Source: Sphingosinicella sp041916975 (lineage in GTDB: Bacteria; Pseudomonadota; Alphaproteobacteria; Sphingomonadales; Sphingomonadaceae). From it: a stretch of 64,000 nucleotides of DNA. The notes beneath the pieces are model-generated. The model saw only the letters and a list, made by a program, of their open reading frames with translations, was not told the DNA's origin and did no database searches. The stretch is from contig NZ_JAYRYK010000001.1 of NCBI RefSeq assembly GCF_041916975.1, forward strand, positions 3,720,001 through 3,784,000. Direction: 5' to 3'. Positions 58,150 to 64,000 of this stretch are shown piece after piece. Both the position numbers and the translations under genes were made by a program. Numbering within the stretch: position 1 is the first letter of the stretch; every line of letters begins with the position of its first letter.

Positions 58150-59712
58150 CTACGAAACCTTGACGTAAATCTGCCCGTCCTTCTCCAGCGTGGGATAGGT
58201 GCGGACCGGCCGGGTCGCCGGCGGATTGATCGGCACGCCCGTCTCCAGCTCGAAGATCGATCCGTGGCACAGGCAGGTGAGCCCCTTGCCCTCCACCTTG
58301 CCGGACGCGAGGTGGCAGGCGAGGTGGGTGCAGAGATTGTGCAGAGCGTACACCTTGCCGCTGGCGCGCGCGACGGCGATCTCGGTGCCTTCCACCGAAA
58401 AGCGGCGCACCATGCCTTCGGTCACCTGCCCGCTACGGGCGACGCGCTGGAAATCGTCCGGTGAGGCTTCGGCGGGGGAGGTGTCATCTTCGTCCGGCTC
58501 TTCCTTGCCGAAAATGATCTCGGTCATCTCGGTGTCGTCGTCGGCGAGGAGGGCGGGGTCTATACCGCGCTTGTCGGCGATCAGCGTCTTTGCGTGCATC
58601 ACGTCGCCGCCGCGGTCGAGCCCGAAGACGGCGACCACGTGGCCGTCCTTCAAATAGAAGGCGCTGAAGTCGCGGCCTTCGACATCGCCGCGGAAGACGA
58701 TCTCGTCCCACTTCGCGGCGTGCCCTGCGAACTGGAGGTTGTGATCGTATTGATCGGACCAGAACCAGTGCACGTCGGTGTATTCCGTGCGGATGCCGAG
58801 CATGTTGGCGGCGGCGGCCTGTGCCTGGCGCGTGGCGTTGTCGAAATGCTCGACACGGACGCGGCCCGCGACCGGGTGCGCGTGATTGGCGATGTCGCCC
58901 GCCGCATAGACGCCGACCGCCGACGTGCGGCAGAATTCATCGACGCGGATGCCGTTGCCGACGGTGATTTCGGAGGCTCGGGCGATCTGGTCGTTGGGGG
59001 TGACGCCGATGCCGACGACGACTATGTCGCCTTCGAGTGTCGTGCCGTCCTTCGTGCGCACGACGAAGCCGGTTGCGGTGTCTTCGATAGCGTCCACCAT
59101 CACGCCGCAGCGGATATCGACACCCTGATCCTTGTGGATGCGCGCGACGATGTCGCCGATGTCCTTGCCGAGGATGTGTTCGAGCGGCGTTGCTGCGGCT
59201 TCGAGGACGGTGACGTCCGCGCCTGCGGTGCGTGCGGCGGCGGCGATTTCGAGGCCGATGAAACCGGCGCCGACAATGACGACGCGCAGGCCTTCGCGGA
59301 GCTTCGCCTTGATCGCCTGCGCGTCATCGAGCGTCTTCAGATAATGGACGGCGGACGAGGTGACGCCGGGCAGGCGGCGCGGCGAGACTCCGGTGGCGAT
59401 CAGCACGGCGTCGGCGGCGAGCGTGCTGCCGTCGGCAAGCTCCACGCCGAGCGTTTCGACGTCGATGCGCCTGGCGGGAACGCCGAGTCTAAGTTCGACA
59501 TTGTTTTCGGCGTACCAATCCGGCGACACGGACCAGATCTCGTCGTCGGCGGCGCTGCCGGAGAGATAGTCCTTGGACAGCGGCGGACGCTGGTAAGGCG
59601 CATGGACTTCATCGCCGACGATCACGATCTTGCCGTCGAAGCCCTGCTTGCGAAGTGCGCGGGCGGCGGAGGCGGACGTGTGGCCGCCGCCGATCAGAAC
59701 GAATTGCCGCAT
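58150..59712 (-). CDS. FAD-dependent ferredoxin reductase fused to a C-terminal Rieske domain
   Basis: This is a 520-residue protein. Residues about 1-400 are a pyridine-nucleotide-disulfide-type ferredoxin reductase (LIGGGHTSASAARAL, then VIVGAGFIGLEIAAAAR for NAD and GVYAAGDIAN for FAD). An acidic linker (FGKEEPDEDDTSPAEASPDD) leads to a Rieske domain with CTH and CLCH ligands (CTHLACHL, LTCLCHGS). It would carry electrons from NAD(P)H to its own cluster or to the separate Rieske ferredoxin 25 nt upstream. The ATG at 59712 is preferred because it starts at the dinucleotide-binding strand. Start and stop coupling suggest one electron-transfer unit. Confidence 0.88.
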   Translation of the reverse strand: MRQFVLIGGGHTSASAARALRKQGFDGKIVIVGDEVHAPYQRPPLSKDYLSGSAADDEIWSVSPDWYAENNVELRLGVPARRIDVETLGVELADGSTLAADAVLIATGVSPRRLPGVTSSAVHYLKTLDDAQAIKAKLREGLRVVIVGAGFIGLEIAAAARTAGADVTVLEAAATPLEHILGKDIGDIVARIHKDQGVDIRCGVMVDAIEDTATGFVVRTKDGTTLEGDIVVVGIGVTPNDQIARASEITVGNGIRVDEFCRTSAVGVYAAGDIANHAHPVAGRVRVEHFDNATRQAQAAAANMLGIRTEYTDVHWFWSDQYDHNLQFAGHAAKWDEIVFRGDVEGRDFSAFYLKDGHVVAVFGLDRGGDVMHAKTLIADKRGIDPALLADDDTEMTEIIFGKEEPDEDDTSPAEASPDDFQRVARSGQVTEGMVRRFSVEGTEIAVARASGKVYALHNLCTHLACHLASGKVEGKGLTCLCHGSIFELETGVPINPPATRPVRTYPTLEKDGQIYVKVS

Positions 59713-59737
59713 CGGGCCTTGGTCTCCGGTTTTGGAT

Positions 59738-60079
59738 TCAGTTTGCAACGGCAACGGAGCTCGCGATGACGCGCGGCTCGGCGAAGATCTCGACCATGCC
59801 GTTCGTGACGCGCGTGTCGTAGACGGGCTGACAGCGGCCCATCTGCTCTTCCCAGCCGGTGTTGACGTCGAAGGCCCACTGGTGGCCGGGGCAGATGAGC
59901 TTGCCCTGGAAGATCAGGCCCTTGAAGAGCCGCTTCTGCTTGTGGACGCAGATATCCGCCATGGCGCGGGGCTCGCCTTCGAACAGATAGACGACGACAT
60001 CTTCGCCGCCGACGTTCGCAAGCACCTTCTTCTTCTTCCGGAGCACGTCGAGTTCGACGGCCTCCACCCACTCAGCCAT
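59738..60079 (-). CDS. Rieske [2Fe-2S] ferredoxin
   Basis: This is a 113-residue small Rieske protein with ligands in CVHKQKRLFKG and CPGHQWAFDVNTG, about 17 residues apart as in the ferredoxins of dioxygenases and related oxygenases. GAGGGG lies about 9 nt before the ATG. It is placed between the diiron protein gene and the reductase gene, so electrons probably run reductase, ferredoxin, diiron protein. No terminal Rieske oxygenase alpha subunit is in the window. Confidence 0.9.
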   Translation of the reverse strand: MAEWVEAVELDVLRKKKKVLANVGGEDVVVYLFEGEPRAMADICVHKQKRLFKGLIFQGKLICPGHQWAFDVNTGWEEQMGRCQPVYDTRVTNGMVEIFAEPRVIASSVAVAN

Positions 60080-60099
60080 GATCCCGCACGTTCCCCTCG

Positions 60100-60125
60100 A
60101 GGCCGGGAGGAAACCTGCCCGGCCT
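60100..60125 (-). other. Stem-loop between diiron-protein and Rieske ferredoxin genes
   Basis: AGGCCGGG (60100-60107) pairs with CCCGGCCT (60118-60125) around a 10-nt loop in the 69-nt intergenic gap. No T-run follows on the minus strand. It may set different mRNA levels for the upstream diiron protein and the downstream electron-transfer genes. Confidence 0.5.
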
Positions 60126-60148
60126 TGCCCCCTTCAACGACGCGCTGC

Positions 60149-60880
60149 TTAGGCCGCGACGGCCTGCGGCGCTGTTTTGCTGCTGCCCTGCACGTAATAG
60201 TCGTAAAGCGCCTTGGTGTAGGAGAAGCGCATGTCGGCGGCATCGCGCACAGCCTCGAGGCACTCCTGCTGCAGCGCGGGCGTGTCGGCGTACTTGAGCA
60301 CGATCTCGTAACCGCGTGCGCCGTGCACCTCGTCCGACGAGATGTGGAGTTCGAAGAATTCGGCTTCGTCCTCCGTGAAGCCGTACTTCTCGATCAGCAC
60401 CGGATACTGGCGGCGGTAGATATCCGGCACCTGCGATTCGAGGCCGACGATCAGCGCGGCGCTGGCGACGACCCAGTTGCGGCGCATGGCGGTTGCATAG
60501 CACCAGCCCTGGAAGCCGCGCGTAACCGGGTTCACGTTGGTCGGGTCCATCACGCGCTCGGCGGTGGTGCCGCAGGCCTCGGCGAAGCGGATCAGCAGAT
60601 CGGTGTGACGGATGTCCGCGAGTTCTTCCTCGTACATGTTCTGGAGGAGGAAATCCTTGGCATCCATCGCGTGCTCGGGCGCGTTCGCATAGATGTAGGC
60701 GAGATAGTCTGCGAAGGGGCCGACATAGTAGAAGTGGTTTTCTGCCCAGCGGCAGAAATGCTCGCGGGTCAGCTCACCATTCATCCACGCGAGGCTGAAC
60801 GACGCGTCCTTGGCGGCGCGGCCCTGCATGGCCTCCTTGATCGCGGCCTTGAAGGCCTCCTTGCTGAGAAGTTCGGTCAT
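60149..60880 (-). CDS. Haem-oxygenase-like diiron oxidase (HDO; TenA/PqqC-like) protein
   Basis: This 243-residue all-helical protein belongs to the TenA/PqqC/CADD fold group. It has a full ligand set for the HDO diiron site: E85 and H92 in EELADIRH, E148 in VGLESQVPD, and H179, D183, H186 in ELHISSDEVHG; the spacings fit the E-x6-H, E, H-x3-D-x2-H pattern seen in HDO enzymes such as CADD and SznF. Such enzymes oxidise amines, break C-C bonds or oxygenate small molecules with O2. The neighbouring Rieske ferredoxin and reductase suggest multi-turnover electron supply. Start at 60880 has AGGGAGAG upstream. Substrate unknown. Confidence 0.85.
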   Translation of the reverse strand: MTELLSKEAFKAAIKEAMQGRAAKDASFSLAWMNGELTREHFCRWAENHFYYVGPFADYLAYIYANAPEHAMDAKDFLLQNMYEEELADIRHTDLLIRFAEACGTTAERVMDPTNVNPVTRGFQGWCYATAMRRNWVVASAALIVGLESQVPDIYRRQYPVLIEKYGFTEDEAEFFELHISSDEVHGARGYEIVLKYADTPALQQECLEAVRDAADMRFSYTKALYDYYVQGSSKTAPQAVAA

Positions 60881-60912
60881 ATCGTCTCTCCCTGAATCCG
60901 CTATCCCGTCTT

Positions 60913-60940
60913 GTGTATACAGTATGCATAAATGAGTCAA
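60913..60940 (-). promoter_or_regulatory. Promoter with GntR-type element before the diiron-protein gene
   Basis: On the minus strand, TTGACT (60940-60935) is followed by the -10 region inside the element whose + strand reads GTGTATACAGTATGC (60913-60927), identical to the site at 51578-51592. The inner TGTATACA palindrome again covers the -10 area. A single regulator probably controls both arms of the cluster. Confidence 0.7.
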
Positions 60941-60947
60941 CGCGCTT

Positions 60948-61778
60948 CTAGCCCCCGATCCGCGTCGCCGGGACGAGCGAACGCAGCGCCGCGATCGCGG
61001 ACAGCGGCGTGAGCGTGCCGGTGCGCGGGTTACCGGGCATCTTGTAGCTCTTCACTTCGATGCGCAGCTCGGCCGCGGGCGATTTGACGAGGATTTCCTG
61101 ATAGATGCAGTCGACCGCGGGATCGGCCCACATCTCGACGCGCGTTCTATCGGGGCCGAGCGTCGCGAGGCTGAGCGTTGCGGCAACGTTGGCGTTGGCG
61201 GGGAAGGCGCGCGCGGCTTCGGCGGCGCTGCCTTCGAACACCAGCATTGGCGCGTCGAGCCCGGAAAGATCGAAGCCTTCGCGCACGATGTGCGGCGCGC
61301 CGATCAGGCTTTCGGGAGGTTTGCGCGAAACCAGCGTCACCGCATCGAAACCCGCGCGCGCGAGGGCGCGAATGCCATCGAAACCGACGATGCCGCCCGA
61401 GGGTACGACGATACGTGCGCCGGTTTTTTCGGCAAGATCGAACAGCTCGGGATGATGCAGCAGGGCGCCCGAGTTCATCGTGAGGAAGGTCTTGCCTGCA
61501 GCGATGGCGGGGTGCGCGATGTCGATATGCGCGGCCGCCACGGCGCAATCGAAAACAATGTCTGCCGCGCCGACCAGTTCGCCGATTGAAAGCAGCGGAA
61601 CCGGTGTTCGGAGCGTGCCGAGACTCGCGGCAGCTTTCGCTGCGTCGCGCACCGATATGGCTGCGAGCGACAGGCCGGGGATGCCTTCATCGAGAGCGGA
61701 AGCAACGATCTTGCCGATCACGCCCAGCCCAACGATTCCGACCTTCAGCGGGGCCGCAGCAATGCTTTTCGTCATCAT
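60948..61778 (-). CDS. L-aspartate dehydrogenase-like protein (DUF108 family)
   Basis: This is a 276-residue NAD(P)-binding protein. The N-terminal Rossmann loop is GIVGLGVIG; the C-terminal half has the family motifs PANANVAATLSLATLGPDRT and KMPGNPRTGTLTPLSAIA. NadX-type members oxidise aspartate to iminoaspartate, and members in other clusters act as amine or imine dehydrogenases. Its stop lies 8 nt before the diiron-gene promoter, so it is a separate unit or the head of a longer one. In this cluster it could make or remove an amino group. Confidence 0.8.
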   Translation of the reverse strand: MMTKSIAAAPLKVGIVGLGVIGKIVASALDEGIPGLSLAAISVRDAAKAAASLGTLRTPVPLLSIGELVGAADIVFDCAVAAAHIDIAHPAIAAGKTFLTMNSGALLHHPELFDLAEKTGARIVVPSGGIVGFDGIRALARAGFDAVTLVSRKPPESLIGAPHIVREGFDLSGLDAPMLVFEGSAAEAARAFPANANVAATLSLATLGPDRTRVEMWADPAVDCIYQEILVKSPAAELRIEVKSYKMPGNPRTGTLTPLSAIAALRSLVPATRIGG

Positions 61779-61806
61779 GCGCCTTTTGCGTGTTTGAAAA
61801 GGCTAT

Positions 61807-61835
61807 GGCGCGATGCGTTTGAAACGCACCGCGCC
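61807..61835 (-). terminator. Terminator for the TonB receptor gene
   Basis: GGCGCG (61807-61812) with CGCGCC (61830-61835) and TGCGTT (61814-61819) with AACGCA (61823-61828) form one long stem with a single mismatch and a 3-nt loop, 20 nt after the receptor stop. On the minus strand it is followed by ATAGCCTTTTC, a short T-run. This supports a rho-independent terminator. Confidence 0.7.
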
Positions 61836-61854
61836 ACCGCCTGCTCATACGAAA

Positions 61855-64000
61855 CTAGAACTGGAACTGTACGCGTGCGTAATACGTGCCGCCATTCACG
61901 CCCATCGGCGACGTGGTGGGATATTTCGACCCGAGGATGAAGCGATACGGATTGATGTCCGGATTGTTGTTGAGCAGGTTCTGAGCACCCACCGACAGCT
62001 CGATGGCCGGCGTGATATTGTAGCCGAGTTCGGCATCGAACGTGATTTCGCTGCCGGCATCGATTCTGAGGCCGCCCGAGTTGACGTGCATCTCGGTGTA
62101 CTTGCCGTAATAATTGACGCGCGCCAGGGCCCGCCAATTATCCGCCGTGTGCGTGATCGAGGCATTGCCGCGATAACGGGGCAGGTTCTTTTCCAGCTGC
62201 AGAACGCGCGTCACGCTCAGGAGCTCGTCGGGGTCTGTCGGATCGAAGGATGTGACCTTGGTTTCCGTCCAGTTGCCGGCGAGGCTGAAGTTCGTCTTGC
62301 CGCCGGGGATGAAATCGAGCGGCATCGTTGCAACCACATCGACGCCCTGCGTCTTCGACGAGAAGTCGTTGGTGAAGAACCGTACCGAGCCGAGATCGAC
62401 GGCGCTGAGATAACCCGCGGCGACGAGGGCTGCCTTCTGCTCATCCGTCAGCGCGTAGCTGGCGGACTGGGTGAGGCGATCCTTCATCTTGATGTTGAAA
62501 TAATCGACCGTGAGGCTCAGCCAGCCGGCATCGTAGACGAAGCCGAGGCTGAAGCTCTTCGACGTTTCGGGCTTCAGCGGCTTGCCGCCCACCGCAACCG
62601 CCGCCGGATTGGTGGCGGGGATGATGCCCGACTGGATAAGCCGGCCGTCGGTGGTGAGTTCGGTGGTGAGACCGCTGTAGTTCTGCTGGCCCGGCGTCGG
62701 CGCGTGGAAGCCGGTCGCGTAAGTGCCGCGAATGCCAAAATCTTCGGTGATATTGTAAAGGCCGGAGAGCTTGTACGTCACCTTGCTGCCGAAATCGCTG
62801 AAGTCTTCGAAGCGGACCGCCGTGCCGAGCACGAGCGCCTCGGTGACGTTGGCTTCAAGATCGAGATAGGCGGAGATGTTCCGGCGCGAGAACGTGCCAG
62901 CAATGGCAGGCGAATAGCCGGGATAGGATTCTTCACCGACAAGGAAACCCTGTGTCGCGAGCACGCCCGCGAGATAGGTTTCGGGATCGCCCGCGATCAC
63001 CTCGAACTGTTCGCGGTGCCACTGGACACCGCCCGCGATATTGAGCGGCGAATGGAAGCCGACGTCGGCGGCGTAATTGAGATCGGCGTTGAACACCATT
63101 TCAGACTGGTGCCGCTTGCCGTTGTTCTTGAAATCCACCGGCGATCCCGTGCCGAGGCTCGGGTTCAAGGAATTGCCGACAAAGATGTGCATCGAATGGC
63201 GACCGGCACCGAAGCTGACATCGTAGCTCAGCTTGTCGGTGATATCGCCGCGCATTCCGAGCGATCCGTAGATGTCCTTGATCTTGTTGCCGAACAAAGG
63301 CGTGTAGCCGCCCGGATGCACATTCTGTGCAACGAAGCAGTTTGGATTCGCCGAGGCCGCGGCAAGGCGGGCGAGGGCGTCCGGGTCGTTGACGCCGATC
63401 GGATCGTTGATGATACCGGTGCCGCCGAAATCGATGCCGCCGTCGCAGGTGACGCCATCATCGGGCGTCATGTCGCCGACGAGATAATTGCCGGCACCAT
63501 CCGTGAACACGCCCTGACGATCGGCCGCGTTGCGATAGAAGAAATCGTTGTAGACGGTGCGCTGCGCGTAGCCGCCGAAGGCATAGAATTCGCCGCCGAG
63601 GCCATTCTCGACCGCTATGTTCACGAACGTCTTGATATCGTCCTTGAATGCCGGTGAGCCGAACCGCGTGGCGGGGGTCGGCACGTCTTCGAAGCCGGCA
63701 TCGATCAGTGCCTGCGCATCGCCGCGCTGCACGGCCCGCGTCGTCATGTCGGTGTCGCTGTATTCACCGCTGAAGCGGACGAAACCGTTTTCGCCAAGGC
63801 GCGTGCCCCACGTTGCCGCGACCTGATAGGAATCACCGTCGCCCTTGTAGGTGCTGCCGATTTTCGCCTGGATGGTTCCACCCTCGGGCGCATCGCTCAT
63901 GATGAAGTTCACGACGCCGGCGATGGCGTCGGAGCCGTATTGCGCGGCGGCGCCGTCTCGCAGCACCTGAACCTGCTTCAGCGCGATCGCGGGGATCGAG
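61855..64000 (-). CDS. TonB-dependent outer membrane receptor, 5' end outside the window
   Basis: About 715 C-terminal residues of a receptor are present; the frame is open at the right edge, so the signal peptide and start are missing. The plug motif RDGAAAQYGSDAIAG is near the edge, and the barrel ends YYARVQFQF with the terminal Phe. The plug carries the usual sequence for the type found beside catabolic clusters. It may import the compound handled by the diiron/Rieske cluster, but it is separated from that by the aspartate-dehydrogenase-like gene and has its own terminator. Confidence 0.9.
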   Translation of the reverse strand, partial: SIPAIALKQVQVLRDGAAAQYGSDAIAGVVNFIMSDAPEGGTIQAKIGSTYKGDGDSYQVAATWGTRLGENGFVRFSGEYSDTDMTTRAVQRGDAQALIDAGFEDVPTPATRFGSPAFKDDIKTFVNIAVENGLGGEFYAFGGYAQRTVYNDFFYRNAADRQGVFTDGAGNYLVGDMTPDDGVTCDGGIDFGGTGIINDPIGVNDPDALARLAAASANPNCFVAQNVHPGGYTPLFGNKIKDIYGSLGMRGDITDKLSYDVSFGAGRHSMHIFVGNSLNPSLGTGSPVDFKNNGKRHQSEMVFNADLNYAADVGFHSPLNIAGGVQWHREQFEVIAGDPETYLAGVLATQGFLVGEESYPGYSPAIAGTFSRRNISAYLDLEANVTEALVLGTAVRFEDFSDFGSKVTYKLSGLYNITEDFGIRGTYATGFHAPTPGQQNYSGLTTELTTDGRLIQSGIIPATNPAAVAVGGKPLKPETSKSFSLGFVYDAGWLSLTVDYFNIKMKDRLTQSASYALTDEQKAALVAAGYLSAVDLGSVRFFTNDFSSKTQGVDVVATMPLDFIPGGKTNFSLAGNWTETKVTSFDPTDPDELLSVTRVLQLEKNLPRYRGNASITHTADNWRALARVNYYGKYTEMHVNSGGLRIDAGSEITFDAELGYNITPAIELSVGAQNLLNNNPDINPYRFILGSKYPTTSPMGVNGGTYYARVQFQF

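Noticed and set aside
1..64000. Prophage, transposon or integrative element across the window
   Set aside because: No integrase, transposase, terminal repeats, attachment-site duplication or tRNA was seen; the only sign of rearrangement is the ligase remnant near 50.2-50.6 kb.

Overview
The window looks like an accessory catabolic and uptake region from an alphaproteobacterium, most likely one of the Sphingomonadales. The reasons are high GC, three large TonB-dependent receptors placed beside catabolic operons, many ATGA/GTGA stop-start overlaps, an aromatic-acid MFS carrier of the AAHS family, and aromatic meta-cleavage enzymes. The genus is not determined. No tRNA, rRNA, insertion sequence, integrase or CRISPR array was seen.

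Region 1 (0-13.6 kb): two PLP fold-type II enzymes and an AraC-type regulator, then a + strand acyl-CoA operon (acyl-CoA dehydrogenase, SCP2-type thiolase, acyl-CoA ligase, saccharopine-dehydrogenase-like protein), a TonB receptor, an SDR, a DUF3237 protein, an ICMT-like membrane protein and an AcuI-type reductase. It suggests uptake and CoA-dependent breakdown of a hydrophobic or aromatic acid.

Region 2 (13.6-26.6 kb): the lower meta-cleavage route on the minus strand in two blocks. Block A is hydratase, acylating acetaldehyde dehydrogenase and aldolase, divergent from an IclR gene. Block B is semialdehyde dehydrogenase, an exported HExxH protein, a second hydratase, oxalocrotonate decarboxylase, tautomerase, a PepSY membrane protein, a class II aldolase-like protein and MarR. 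A TonB receptor diverges from block B.

Region 3 (26.6-44.6 kb): an exported-hydrolase island. It holds five paralogous IroE/Fes-like esterases, a tannase-family protein, an S10 carboxypeptidase-like protein, an exported M20 hydrolase, a multicopper oxidase, an exported HbpS-like protein, two exported proteins that resemble ChuX/HutX, a LigB-superfamily protein, an AAHS carrier and a GntR regulator. Two shared palindrome types in the intergenic regions suggest two regulons. A reasonable inference is extracytoplasmic de-esterification of phenolic or catecholate esters feeding the aromatic pathway.

Region 4 (44.6-50.8 kb): threonine dehydratase, GH130, a GT4 fusion protein, hemerythrin and a decayed acyl-CoA ligase remnant.

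Region 5 (50.8-64 kb): a GntR-controlled cluster holding a haem-oxygenase-like diiron oxidase (HDO) with a full set of metal ligands, a Rieske ferredoxin, a Rieske-fused flavoprotein reductase, a permease, a cytosolic gamma-glutamyltransferase-like enzyme, an aldehyde dehydrogenase, an SDR, a TSUP exporter, a GlcG-like protein and an aspartate-dehydrogenase-like protein. An identical 15-bp element lies in the promoters at both ends. This is the best candidate for an undescribed oxidation system. A third TonB receptor runs off the right edge.
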